Shown here one piece after another: positions 10,252 through 18,788 of a DNA stretch of 64,000 bases. Origin of the DNA: Alphaproteobacteria bacterium. Lineage in GTDB: Bacteria > Pseudomonadota > Alphaproteobacteria > CAAGCB01 > CAG-977. Where the stretch lies: assembly GCA_017616015.1 (NCBI GenBank), contig JAFZYY010000024.1, positions 124,001-188,000 on the forward strand, given 5' to 3'. Position numbers and translations under genes: made by a program. The stretch's first letter is position 1, and every line of letters begins with the position of its first letter. The notes below the pieces were generated by a model. It had not been told where the DNA came from. It saw only the letters and a program-made list of their open reading frames with translations, and did no database searches.

Positions 10252-10252
10252 A

Positions 10253-11068
10253 TTAAATCTCCGTTACAAAGCGTGTTAAAATACGTTGCAGTTTTTTGCC
10301 GGCTTCATTCGCCTGAGCAATCGTTTCTTCGTGAGTCTGTTTGTCCGAAACCATTCCGGAACCGTAGTTCGTAATGACGGATACGCCGACAACTTTCATG
10401 CCGCAGTGTACGGCGCATAAGGTTTCGGAAACCGTGGACATGCCGACGGCGTCCGCGCCCAAAATGCGGAACATTCTGATTTCAGCCGGTGTTTCAAAGT
10501 TCGGACCGGACGTCATCAGGTAGACGCCGGAACGCATATTGATTCCTTCTTTTTCCGCGGTCTGCAACAACGTTTTGCGCAGATCCGGATCATAAGCGTA
10601 GGTCATATCCGGAAAACGCGGGCCGACGGTGTCATCGTTCGGACCGATTAACGGATTGCAACCGGATAAATTGATATGATCGGAAATAACCATCAGACTG
10701 CCCGGCCCCATATCAATGTTCAAAGAACCGGAGGCGTTTGTCAGAATCAGTTTTTCAATGCCGAGCTTTTTATAAGCGCGAATCACCAAAGCCAATGCTG
10801 CGGGCGGGTGGCCTTCGTAAAAGTGGACGCGTCCCTGCATGCATAAAACATCGACGCCGTTTAATTTCCCGATGACCAGCTGTCCGGCATGTCCGGATAC
10901 GGTGGAACGGGGAAACCCTTTGATGTCTTCGTAAGGAATGACAACCGCATCTTTTATTGCTTCTGCAACACCGCCCAATCCGCTGCCTAAAATAATTCCG
11001 ATTTTAGGACTGCAGTTGCCGATTTTTTCTTTAATCTGCTGGGCAACCTGATTGATAGTTTCTTTCAT
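10253..11068 (-). CDS. punA: Purine-nucleoside phosphorylase, trimeric class
   Basis: The 271-residue product has the trimeric PNP pattern: GIILGSGLGG (phosphate loop), VSGHAGQLVIG, GRVHFYEG, NASGSLN, and the purine-binding ADAVGMSTVSE followed by VITN. The Asn of the VITN segment indicates inosine/guanosine-type specificity; the xanthosine-type XapA subgroup cannot be excluded by eye. It releases purine bases and (deoxy)ribose-1-phosphate for DeoB. It is the second gene of the salvage operon, 31 bases after cdd and 1 base before deoC. Confidence 0.93.
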   Translation of the reverse strand: MKETINQVAQQIKEKIGNCSPKIGIILGSGLGGVAEAIKDAVVIPYEDIKGFPRSTVSGHAGQLVIGKLNGVDVLCMQGRVHFYEGHPPAALALVIRAYKKLGIEKLILTNASGSLNIDMGPGSLMVISDHINLSGCNPLIGPNDDTVGPRFPDMTYAYDPDLRKTLLQTAEKEGINMRSGVYLMTSGPNFETPAEIRMFRILGADAVGMSTVSETLCAVHCGMKVVGVSVITNYGSGMVSDKQTHEETIAQANEAGKKLQRILTRFVTEI

Positions 11069-11099
11069 AAATATCCTCTTTTTTTTACGCTAAACCGAT

Positions 11100-11501
11100 T
11101 TAAAATTTTAAATTTTCCGGACCGAACGAAACCGGTAAAAGTTCGCCCAGAGTCATTGATTTTCGCACGCCGTTTCTGTCACAAATATGGATTGTGGCGT
11201 CGGATTTTGCAAATTCGCGAATCCGCTGACGGCAGGAACCGCACGGTGAAACCAAATTTTCGCCGTTTCCCATAACGACCATTTCCTGAATTTCCGTGTC
11301 GCCGCCTAAAACCATGGCGGAGATAGCGCCCTGTTCCGCGCATGATCCCGCGGGGTAAGAGGCGTTTTCAACATTGCAGCCGGCATACAGTTTGCCGCTT
11401 TTGGCTTTTATGACAGCGCCGACCGAAAATTTGGAGTACGGCGCGTAAGCCCGATCCATCGCGTCCCGCGCCATTTGCAACATTTTATCAAGTGTATCCA
11501 T
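11100..11501 (-). CDS. cdd: Cytidine deaminase
   Basis: The 133-residue product is a short tetrameric-type cytidine deaminase. The zinc site is visible as SCAEQGA (Cys ligand and proton-shuttling Glu) and PCGSCRQ (two Cys ligands). It deaminates cytidine and deoxycytidine to uridine and deoxyuridine. It is the first gene of the cdd-punA-deoC-deoA-deoB operon; GGGAG precedes the ATG by 5 bases and a sigma70-like promoter lies at 11528-11557. Confidence 0.95.
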   Translation of the reverse strand: MDTLDKMLQMARDAMDRAYAPYSKFSVGAVIKAKSGKLYAGCNVENASYPAGSCAEQGAISAMVLGGDTEIQEMVVMGNGENLVSPCGSCRQRIREFAKSDATIHICDRNGVRKSMTLGELLPVSFGPENLKF

Positions 11502-11527
11502 GAGACTCCCTCACAGCTATTTTATGC

Positions 11528-11557
11528 ACTCTAAGATACAGCTTAAACTTTCGTCAA
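11528..11557 (-). promoter_or_regulatory. Candidate sigma70 promoter of the nucleoside-salvage operon
   Basis: Read on the minus strand, TTGACG (11557-11552) and TAGAGT (11533-11528) are separated by 18 bases, upstream of cdd at 11501. The -35 matches consensus at 5 of 6 bases and the -10 at 4 of 6. No CytR- or DeoR-type operator was recognised. Confidence 0.45.
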
Positions 11558-11621
11558 GCCATAAAAATTTTTAGATTTGATTAATAATATGGAGAAAGTT
11601 TTGAATTTATAAAAAATGTGG

Positions 11622-11650
11622 TTGGTTTTCTTTTGTCTGTACCTTATAAC
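11622..11650 (+). promoter_or_regulatory. Weak candidate promoter of upp
   Basis: TTGGTT (11622-11627) and TATAAC (11645-11650) are 17 bases apart and precede the upp start at 11686. Only the -10 is a good match. The whole 184-base cdd/upp intergenic stretch must hold promoters for both directions. Confidence 0.3.
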
Positions 11651-11685
11651 TCTAAAAAGGAAAATTTTTAATCAAGGGTATAAAT

Positions 11686-12342
11686 ATGTCGAATGAGTCC
11701 GAATTTCCGAATTTGCATATTCTAAAACATCCGCTGATTCAACATAAGTTGACCTTAATGCGCGATATTACAACGTCGACTCGCACATTCAGAGAATTGC
11801 TTAAAGAAATCGCGTTGCTGATGGGATATGAAATCACCAGAGATCTGCCGTTGACGTATGAGGAAATCGAAACGCCGCTGTGTACGATAAAAGCGCCGGT
11901 TATTGCGGGGAAAAAATTAGCGGTTGTTCCGATTCTGCGTGCGGGAATCGGCATGGCGGACGGGCTGTTGCAGTTGGTGCCTTCCGCGCGCGTCGGACAT
12001 ATCGGCTTATACCGCGATCCGAAGACTCTGAAGCCTGTGGAATATTTGGTTAAATTGCCACCTGTGGACGATCGGCTGTTTATTTTGGTCGATCCTATGC
12101 TTGCGACGGGAAATTCCGCGGCCGCGGCTGTTGATACATTGCTCAAGAACGGCGTTCCGGAAAACAAGATTGTTTTCCTGGCATTGGTTGCCGCTCCGGA
12201 AGGCGCCCGAGTCTTTGCAAATCTGCACCCGAACGTGCCGGTTTATGTCGCTTCTTTGGACGAGAAATTAAACGAGCACGGTTATATTTTGCCCGGATTG
12301 GGCGATGCGGGCGATCGGTTGTTCGGAACAAAAACCAGATAA
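11686..12342 (+). CDS. upp: Uracil phosphoribosyltransferase
   Basis: The 218-residue product has the type I PRTase PRPP-binding loop [17 protein letters not shown] and the Upp-specific uracil-binding [11 protein letters not shown] segment at the C-terminus. It makes UMP from uracil and PRPP, recovering the base released by thymidine/deoxyuridine phosphorolysis. It is divergent from the salvage operon, which fits a joint role. AAGGG lies 9 bases upstream of the ATG. Confidence 0.96.
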   Translation: MSNESEFPNLHILKHPLIQHKLTLMRDITTSTRTFRELLKEIALLMGYEITRDLPLTYEEIETPLCTIKAPVIAGKKLAVVPILRAGIGMADGLLQLVPSARVGHIGLYRDPKTLKPVEYLVKLPPVDDRLFILVDPMLATGNSAAAAVDTLLKNGVPENKIVFLALVAAPEGARVFANLHPNVPVYVASLDEKLNEHGYILPGLGDAGDRLFGTKTR

Positions 12343-12363
12343 ATTAACCAGCGGAGCTTTTTC

Positions 12364-15300
12364 GTGAAAAAATTTATTCTTATTTTCGGCGTTTTAATTG
12401 TGGTGGTGGCAGCCGGTGTTTATTTCGCTCTGCCGACCAATATCAATTGGGAAAAATATGTTCAGAGCACATCTGAAGAAATCAGAGAAAGGACGGGGCT
12501 GTACTTCAGCTATAAAGACAAGCCCGTGTTTTCGATGAAGCCTGCTCCCGTGATGACGTTAAATCAGGTTCGTCTGGGAAATGTCAGAGGGGCGACATAT
12601 CCTGAAATGATGACGGCGATGCGTGCTGAAATTTTGTTTGACACGAAATCGCTGTTTCTCAGAAAAATCAAAATTAAAAAAATCACGCTGACTTCTCCGC
12701 AGTTTTATTTTGAAACGTTGGATAACGGCAAATGGAACTGGCAGACGGCTTTTCTTGAAAGAGCAGGGGTTAATTCGACGTTCGGCTTTGACAGTCTGTT
12801 TTTGACCGAAGGAAAAGCGGAAATTAAGCATGACAAGTACACCCCCGTTCAAACGTGGAATAAAATCAATGCGGAAATGTTTGCCGACAGTATGCAGGGG
12901 CCGTTCTCTTTTGAAGGAAATTTCGGCGCTTTGTCTTCCAATTTCGGCTTTTCTTTGAAAATTGAAAAGTATTCCGGCAACGAGTCTCCGGATTTTTCGC
13001 TGCGTTTGATTAACACGCCGGCAGAAGCTTCTTTCGTTCTTAACGGGAGATACGGTGTGACGGATACGGATCGGGGCGTGCTGACGGGCAGCATGACTTT
13101 TGATATTCGCAAGCCGCAGCAATTTTTCTCTTTGATGTATCCGCAGGAAAGGCTTCCTTCCGACATTTTTCAGCCGGTGATCGGAAATTTGAAAATTAAC
13201 AAATCTGTTCAGGCCAGAACAACGGAATTGACGGACATTCTGTTCAAATACGGAACGTCTTCGGCTACGGGAAAACTGACGATTCGTTCTTTGTCTCCGC
13301 AGGAAGCTTCCGTTCTTCAGGCTGAAAAAGATGCGCATGGAGACGACGGAGAGGAAGAAATTGTTTTAAGGGATCCCAGTAAGCCTTCCGAAACGGTTCG
13401 TTTGGAAGACGCTCCGGTCAATCAAACGAAAATAGCACAGAATTTATTGCCGAAAGTCGTGAACGGTTCTTTTGTCTTTTCCACCTTTGATGCGGATCCG
13501 TTTTTTAATAGTCTGTCGGCGATTACGTCGTTCATCGCAAAACAGGGATATTTCGGAAACACTTACGATTCTTACGCGTTAGACGTGATGTTTGACACGA
13601 TGAATTTAAAAAAAGACGCGATTCATCAGTTCCGCACACAAATCCGTTCCGATCCGGAAGGTCTGGCGTTTGATGATTTTTCCGCCACTCTTCCGAGCAA
13701 TGCATATGTTTCGGGCAAAGCGACGTTATCTCTTTCCAAAAATCCGCTCTTATCCGGGAAAATGGCCATAGACGCTCCTAATTTTAAATCTATTTTAGGG
13801 TGGTTGGGCGTCCCTCTTTCGGAAGAAATTCCTCAGAATTTGTTGCTTCAGATGAAAGCGGATGCGAATTTTAAATTAGCGTCAAACGGCATTCTTTTGC
13901 AGAAAGTCAAAGGCGTTTTGGATAAAATTGATTTTTCGGGCGATTTGGCCTTGCGTCCGGGAACACGGAAAGCTATCAGCCTTTCGGCGAATTTTTCGGA
14001 TTTGGATTTTGCTCAGTATTTCCCGATTCGTAGCAAGGACTTTATTCAGAAACGTGAAGAATTTGCGCGTAAAAGCATAAAAGAAAAACTGAACAGTTTA
14101 TTTCAGGGTCTGGGATTCCTCAGCGAATTTGATTTGAATTGCAAGCTGACGGCCGGTGCTTTGTCCTGGGGCGATATTAAATCCGAAAATATTAAGTCCG
14201 ATTTTTCGGTTGTCCGCGGCCAGATGAAAATCAATGAAATGTCGGCGGACAAAGTGTTCGCTTCATCGGTTTCCATTAAAGGGAAAATCGAAGGTTTCGG
14301 TGCCGAACCCAAATTTACCGGAGTAAACGTCAATATTAATGCGGGACAACTGTCCTCTTTGGTTCAAGCTTTGGGGATTTCTCTGCCGCAGGGGATCGCG
14401 CCGCAGGATAAAATGCGCCTGACGTCATGGCTTTCCGGAACGACGCAGATTTTGGATTTTGATACGAATATTGAATTCGAAAACTCGCGTTTCAGCGGGC
14501 AGGGCGGCTATAAAGAAACCGCTTCGAATGTTGATTGGGATATGGATATTAGTATTTCCCATGATAATTTCAGAAACTTTATTCGTCTTTTTACCGACGC
14601 CTATCGTCCCGCGCTGGCCAATCCCGGTGCTTTAACCCTGAAAGGCCATGTTTTTAAAAACAAAGACCAATTCCAGATGTTGAATATGAAAGGTCAAATC
14701 GGCGATAATGATTTCGTCGGTTTTATCAAGATGCGCAGACAAAATGACAAGCCGGTCGTGGAAGCTGAAATTATCGGCGAGGACTTGGCGGTGTTGGGAA
14801 TGATTCCGAACTTCAACATCACGGATTCGCTGTCGGTCAATCCGCAAAAAATAATCCCCGATAATATATGGAAAAAAGACGGTGTGCTGACGCGGTTGGC
14901 TGACGGTATCTCTTTCTCTAAAAAGCCGCTTGATTTTTCGTTTTTGGGAAAATATGAAGCTTCGGTCTCTTTAAAAACGAATGCACTCTTTTTGAATTCA
15001 CTGGTTTTAAAAGAGTTTGACGGCATTATTAAATTGTCTGACGGAAAAATCGGGCTTGATATCCGCCGCGCCTTGTGGAACAAAGCTAACATCGGCGGGA
15101 TTTTTAATTTAACGTTTGCAGATTATACGGCGGCCGTAAAAGGGGCTCTTCGCCTTTCAAATATTAACGCTCCGGCGAAAATGTTTGTTTCCGATACGCT
15201 GAATATAAGCGCCGTTGAAACGATGGTTTTAAATCTGAATTTTGTCGGCAACGGCAGAACCGCGGATTCGCTGATGTCGTCTTTGACGGGAAAAGGAACG

Positions 15301-16665
15301 TTAAGTTTTGAAAAAGCTCAGTTGGAGCATTTCAATATCGAAAAACTGCGGCAAGATGTTGTGAAGGCGCCGCAACTTTCTTCCGAAGCTATCGTATCCG
15401 CCGCATTACAGGGAAAAACGGAATTAAATCGTTTCTCGGCGGATATCGCGATAAAGGAAGGAATACTGACTTTACAGCCTGCCTATTTCCTTTATAACGG
15501 ACAAAAAAACACATCGCCGTTCTTCGAGTATAATTCTTTAGGAAAGTCTGTTTCGGCTTCGATTTCTTTCCCTATGGAAATACCCAATCTGCCCGATGTT
15601 TCTTTGTCTGTTCAAAAGACGGATAAAGCGCCGGCTGTTTTCAAGCAAAATATACCGAACATTGTTCAGTCCGAAATCAAAAAGAAAGGACAGCAGGCGG
15701 AAAAAGCTTTGGAACAGGAAAAGCTGAAACGTCAGAAAGAAAACGAAGAATGGGCTAAAAATTTCCAGAAAAAGTTAGAGCGTCTTGAACAAATGGACGA
15801 ACGTCTGACAATGACTTCTACGGATCTGGATAAAAAAATAGAAGTGATAACGCCGATCGCCGAAAAAGTATATCAGGTTCAAAGATATTTCATCGCTTTG
15901 AAAAAAGCGCAGGAAACGTTGTCTTCTTTAAATAAGGAACTTCAAACGACAAGAGATCGGGCGAACAAATATTATAAAATTGAAGATGGCGAAGTCGAAG
16001 CTTTGGAAAAGAAAATTAAAAAAGAGTACTACGACAAAGAAAGCGAAGTCGAGGCCAGCTATAACACTGCGCGCATTATCGGGGCGAAAGGCGCCGTCTT
16101 TGACGCGTTTAATGAAGCGGGCGAAGTTTTGCGCGCCGAAATTAAAGCACAGTCTTCAAATACGGATTTGACGGACATCGTTCAGAACGCCGAAGATATT
16201 AAGCCGTTGATAAAAAATATCAAAGAGCTTTCCGATCAATCGGAAAGAGAAGGCATAGAATTAGATGAACTGACGATATTGGCCGGTCAGGCGGAAGCGG
16301 AATTGGATAAAATCAAAGAAATACATAAGAAGACTTTGAAAGCGATAGATATGAAAAACGCTAAAATCGCTGCCGAAGATCAGGCTAAACGTCAGGCGGA
16401 AGAACAAAGAAAATTCGCCGAAGAAGAAGCTAAAAAAGCTGCCGAAGTCGCTGCCGCTATCGAAAAAGAAAAGCAGGAAGCCGAATTGCGCGAACGCCAA
16501 AGAACCATCGTTCGAAAAGACGGTATTCAGTCAACGTCCGCAGCGGCTAAAGCAGAAAAAAAAGCCGCGTCGGAATCGGTTGCTGTTCCCGTACAGGGAA
16601 CAACAAGCGCGGGCCAGAAGACTGACGCGAAAAAAGAAGGCTCGATCATTATCCGTCGTCGTTAG
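12364..16665 (+). CDS. AsmA-family protein with long C-terminal coiled coil
   Basis: The 1433-residue product starts at a GTG preceded by GGAG. Residues 2-24 form a hydrophobic N-terminal anchor, followed by the AsmA-type N-terminal region (NINWEKYVQ..., LNQVRLGN) and about 1000 residues of repetitive beta-rich sequence. From about residue 1100 the protein changes to a highly charged Lys/Glu/Gln-rich coiled coil that runs to the end. AsmA proteins are inner-membrane-anchored periplasmic lipid-transfer or outer-membrane-biogenesis factors. The long charged tail is unusual for the family. It lies 21 bases after upp and 24 before an LpoB-like lipoprotein. Confidence 0.85.
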   Translation: MKKFILIFGVLIVVVAAGVYFALPTNINWEKYVQSTSEEIRERTGLYFSYKDKPVFSMKPAPVMTLNQVRLGNVRGATYPEMMTAMRAEILFDTKSLFLRKIKIKKITLTSPQFYFETLDNGKWNWQTAFLERAGVNSTFGFDSLFLTEGKAEIKHDKYTPVQTWNKINAEMFADSMQGPFSFEGNFGALSSNFGFSLKIEKYSGNESPDFSLRLINTPAEASFVLNGRYGVTDTDRGVLTGSMTFDIRKPQQFFSLMYPQERLPSDIFQPVIGNLKINKSVQARTTELTDILFKYGTSSATGKLTIRSLSPQEASVLQAEKDAHGDDGEEEIVLRDPSKPSETVRLEDAPVNQTKIAQNLLPKVVNGSFVFSTFDADPFFNSLSAITSFIAKQGYFGNTYDSYALDVMFDTMNLKKDAIHQFRTQIRSDPEGLAFDDFSATLPSNAYVSGKATLSLSKNPLLSGKMAIDAPNFKSILGWLGVPLSEEIPQNLLLQMKADANFKLASNGILLQKVKGVLDKIDFSGDLALRPGTRKAISLSANFSDLDFAQYFPIRSKDFIQKREEFARKSIKEKLNSLFQGLGFLSEFDLNCKLTAGALSWGDIKSENIKSDFSVVRGQMKINEMSADKVFASSVSIKGKIEGFGAEPKFTGVNVNINAGQLSSLVQALGISLPQGIAPQDKMRLTSWLSGTTQILDFDTNIEFENSRFSGQGGYKETASNVDWDMDISISHDNFRNFIRLFTDAYRPALANPGALTLKGHVFKNKDQFQMLNMKGQIGDNDFVGFIKMRRQNDKPVVEAEIIGEDLAVLGMIPNFNITDSLSVNPQKIIPDNIWKKDGVLTRLADGISFSKKPLDFSFLGKYEASVSLKTNALFLNSLVLKEFDGIIKLSDGKIGLDIRRALWNKANIGGIFNLTFADYTAAVKGALRLSNINAPAKMFVSDTLNISAVETMVLNLNFVGNGRTADSLMSSLTGKGTLSFEKAQLEHFNIEKLRQDVVKAPQLSSEAIVSAALQGKTELNRFSADIAIKEGILTLQPAYFLYNGQKNTSPFFEYNSLGKSVSASISFPMEIPNLPDVSLSVQKTDKAPAVFKQNIPNIVQSEIKKKGQQAEKALEQEKLKRQKENEEWAKNFQKKLERLEQMDERLTMTSTDLDKKIEVITPIAEKVYQVQRYFIALKKAQETLSSLNKELQTTRDRANKYYKIEDGEVEALEKKIKKEYYDKESEVEASYNTARIIGAKGAVFDAFNEAGEVLRAEIKAQSSNTDLTDIVQNAEDIKPLIKNIKELSDQSEREGIELDELTILAGQAEAELDKIKEIHKKTLKAIDMKNAKIAAEDQAKRQAEEQRKFAEEEAKKAAEVAAAIEKEKQEAELRERQRTIVRKDGIQSTSAAAKAEKKAASESVAVPVQGTTSAGQKTDAKKEGSIIIRRR

Positions 16666-16689
16666 AGTTTTGAGGGAAGGATTATTTTA

Positions 16690-17220
16690 ATGAATAAAAT
16701 TAAGAGCGTTCTTTTGCTTTGTTTTCTGGCCGTTTTACCTGCTGGTTGCGTTTCTAATGCGGCGGAACAAAAAAGCGAGGTCGATAACGTTGCCGAACCC
16801 GTGCCGGCCGAAAAGAAAAAAGAAGTCGTATCCTGGGATTTTAAACGAGCCGTGCAAACCGCCGTCAGAAATATGCTGCAATCCGGCGCTTTGGATAATC
16901 CGACGGGCGAGCGGTATATCGTTTCCGTTTCTTATATTGTCGATACGACAAAAATGGGTTTCAGTACAACGGAAATCAAACAAAAACTGAGTGCCGATCT
17001 GGCTGCCGGACGCAAGGTGCGCGTTGTTTCAACAACATCTAAAAACGTAACGCCGCAACTTATTATCGCGGGCAGAATCACGCAAAGAACGGCTCATGTC
17101 CGCGGCGGAAAGAAAAGACAGGAATATTATCTGAATCTGGTTTTAACCGAAGCAAAAAGCGGTATAAAACTGTGGGAAAACGCAACGCCGATTGTTAAAA
17201 AGAAAGAAACTCAGAAATAG
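16690..17220 (+). CDS. LpoB-like lipoprotein (penicillin-binding protein activator family)
   Basis: The 176-residue product begins with a lipoprotein signal peptide ending in VLPAGC (Cys20; proline at -3 is atypical). The rest matches the LpoB/DUF3897 pattern: an N-terminal acidic linker, an amphipathic FKRAVQTAVRNML helix, then the beta sheet segments around AAGRKVRVVSTTS, LIIAGRITQRTA and YYLNLVLTEAKSGIKLWE. LpoB anchors in the outer membrane and stimulates the bifunctional peptidoglycan synthase PBP1b. Activity of this homologue on a PBP is inferred. Its 3' end overlaps the convergent prepilin gene by 10 bases. Confidence 0.8.
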   Translation: MNKIKSVLLLCFLAVLPAGCVSNAAEQKSEVDNVAEPVPAEKKKEVVSWDFKRAVQTAVRNMLQSGALDNPTGERYIVSVSYIVDTTKMGFSTTEIKQKLSADLAAGRKVRVVSTTSKNVTPQLIIAGRITQRTAHVRGGKKRQEYYLNLVLTEAKSGIKLWENATPIVKKKETQK

Positions 17221-17771
17221 TATTCCCATTTCAAATCAATAGAATCCGAAGCTGTGCAGACGTCCGTTATGGATTCCATTCCGGGCGGTAAAAGGCGTCC
17301 TTCGCCACCCTCTCCCGGCCAAAAGAAACTTTCTTCTCCGACCTGAATTTTTGCCAACCCCGAAGACGGATCGCTTCCCCAGTCCGCGGCCATCAGTTCA
17401 ATGCAATTTCTGGAAGTGACGCCAAGCAAATTGTATGTAAATGTAACTTCATCATGCATAGAGGAAAGTTCTATTTTTATTTTATTCCCTGAAACACTGA
17501 TGGCGTATCCGTCTTCGTCAACTTCGGAAAAAATGCCTAAAGCGACAAGTTTTGCGCCGGCAATGTCGTCAGCGTTGGCAGGACGAACATTGGCAAAAAG
17601 CTGACGTGTTTTCAGAATGGTATCTTTGGTTTCGCGGTAAACCCGTTCCATCGCGATTTTCCCATGAATTTTGCTGATACCGAGCATAACTCCTAAGGAT
17701 ATTACGCCGATGACACCTAAAACGGCTAAAACTTCTATCAGAGAGCTTCCTTTTTCATTTATGTTTTTCAT
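17211..17771 (-). CDS. Type IV prepilin-like protein
   Basis: The 186-residue product carries a class III prepilin leader: an 8-residue basic leader ending in Gly, then SSLIEVLAVLGVIGVISLG, with Glu at position +5 and a hydrophobic helix, the substrate pattern of PilD-type peptidases. The mature N-terminal residue would be Ser instead of Phe. The remaining soluble domain holds two cysteines (NCIELMAADW and DVCTASDS) and resembles PilS/PilV-type pilins with a C-terminal disulfide region. No prepilin peptidase, assembly ATPase or secretin is in the window, so its machinery must be elsewhere. It follows the small gene 17786-18025 by 14 bases. Confidence 0.8.
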   Translation of the reverse strand: MKNINEKGSSLIEVLAVLGVIGVISLGVMLGISKIHGKIAMERVYRETKDTILKTRQLFANVRPANADDIAGAKLVALGIFSEVDEDGYAISVSGNKIKIELSSMHDEVTFTYNLLGVTSRNCIELMAADWGSDPSSGLAKIQVGEESFFWPGEGGEGRLLPPGMESITDVCTASDSIDLKWEYYF

Positions 17772-17785
17772 TATAGTTCTCCTTA

Positions 17786-18025
17786 TTAAACGATAATATC
17801 CAGATAAGTCCCGCGCGGCGCGTCAAGAAAATATTTCTTACCGTCAATCTCGACAAATTCGGCGTTTTGCGGCATCGGGACTTCCCGTCTGAAAGAAGTC
17901 GATTGCATGGACGAAGCGTTTTGATCGCGCGGTTGTTCGATTCTGGCTGCTCGTTGTTTGGAGGCCGCCGATATTCTGTCCGTGCTGATGGCTGATCCCG
18001 CCAAAGATGAAAGAGGTGTTTTCAT
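17786..18025 (-). CDS. Small protein of unknown function
   Basis: This 79-residue reading frame has a good ribosome binding site (GAAGGAA about 11 bases upstream of ATG) and lies in line with the prepilin gene. The N-terminal half is Ser/Ala/Arg-rich and probably disordered; the C-terminal third is ordered and reads FVEIDGKKYFLDAPRGTYLD. There is no signal peptide or membrane segment. I do not recognise a family. It is divergent from chpT with 121 bases between them. Confidence 0.6.
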   Translation of the reverse strand: MKTPLSSLAGSAISTDRISAASKQRAARIEQPRDQNASSMQSTSFRREVPMPQNAEFVEIDGKKYFLDAPRGTYLDIIV

Positions 18026-18146
18026 TTTTTTTAAGTTCCTTCGCAGGGGGATAGTAAAGATTGCTTAACATAATTAGTATACAAAAAAGAAGAGAGCAAG
18101 TCGATACTATCCAAAGTCATACTGGGAAAAAGAAAGGAATTTTTCT

Positions 18147-18770
18147 GTGCCGGAAAATGATTTTATCTTTTCAAAATCAATAGTTACGCGTTTCAGTCAC
18201 GATTTGGCCGGCGTTGTCAGCGCCGTGTCCAACAGTTTATCGCTGCTTGACGAATTGGGCGGCGCCGATCAGGAAACATTGAAATTGGCCGCGGACAATG
18301 CGGATATTTTGATGGGGCGTCTGCGCTTTTTTCGGGCGGCTTTCGGAAACGAAGGGCCGCTGACCGATATAGCCGTAACGCAAAGGATTTTTGAAGATTA
18401 TTTGAAAACATTGGAAAATAAAGCGATTCATTACGCCTGTGTCTGGCAAACGGATCAGGAACTGCCGATTTTTATTTTCCGGTTGATTTTGTTAAGCGGA
18501 TTGATTGCGGCGGAATGTTTGCCGCGCGGCGGCCAAATTACGATTCAGGCTCAGGCGGGCAACCGTCAAATCCGGGTGGAAGCGTCGGGAAAAAACGCAG
18601 CGCCGGATCCGCAAATGCAAACGGTTCTGGACGGCCGCATCGAAGATGTTTCTTCAGCCAAATTAATGCCCGCCGTATTTTTGCAAAAATGTTTGGCCGA
18701 ACAGAAATGGCAAATTTCTCTTTCGTCGCTTGAGGAAAAAGCGATTATTTTGCTGAACGAAAAAAGGTAA
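18147..18770 (+). CDS. chpT: Histidine phosphotransferase ChpT
   Basis: The 207-residue product matches the ChpT family: an N-terminal helical hairpin with phospho-accepting His18 in RFSHDLAGVVSAVSN, followed by a degenerate HATPase-like domain that does not bind ATP. In alphaproteobacteria ChpT relays phosphate from CckA to CtrA and CpdR, controlling cell cycle or motility genes. The GTG start follows AAAGGAA. Only 18 bases separate it from a CheA-like gene, suggesting a joint unit. No cckA or ctrA is in the window, and I found no clear TTAA-N7-TTAA CtrA box in the upstream gap. Confidence 0.87.
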   Translation: MPENDFIFSKSIVTRFSHDLAGVVSAVSNSLSLLDELGGADQETLKLAADNADILMGRLRFFRAAFGNEGPLTDIAVTQRIFEDYLKTLENKAIHYACVWQTDQELPIFIFRLILLSGLIAAECLPRGGQITIQAQAGNRQIRVEASGKNAAPDPQMQTVLDGRIEDVSSAKLMPAVFLQKCLAEQKWQISLSSLEEKAIILLNEKR

Positions 18771-18788
18771 TAAAAAGAGCACCGAGCC

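Noticed and set aside
12559-13338. 259-codon minus-strand open frame opposite the AsmA gene
   Set aside because: Arg/Phe-rich shadow without ribosome binding site; the AsmA frame is continuous across it.
18026-18146. CtrA box (TTAA-N7-TTAA) upstream of chpT
   Set aside because: TTAA sequences occur, but no pair has the required 7-base spacing.
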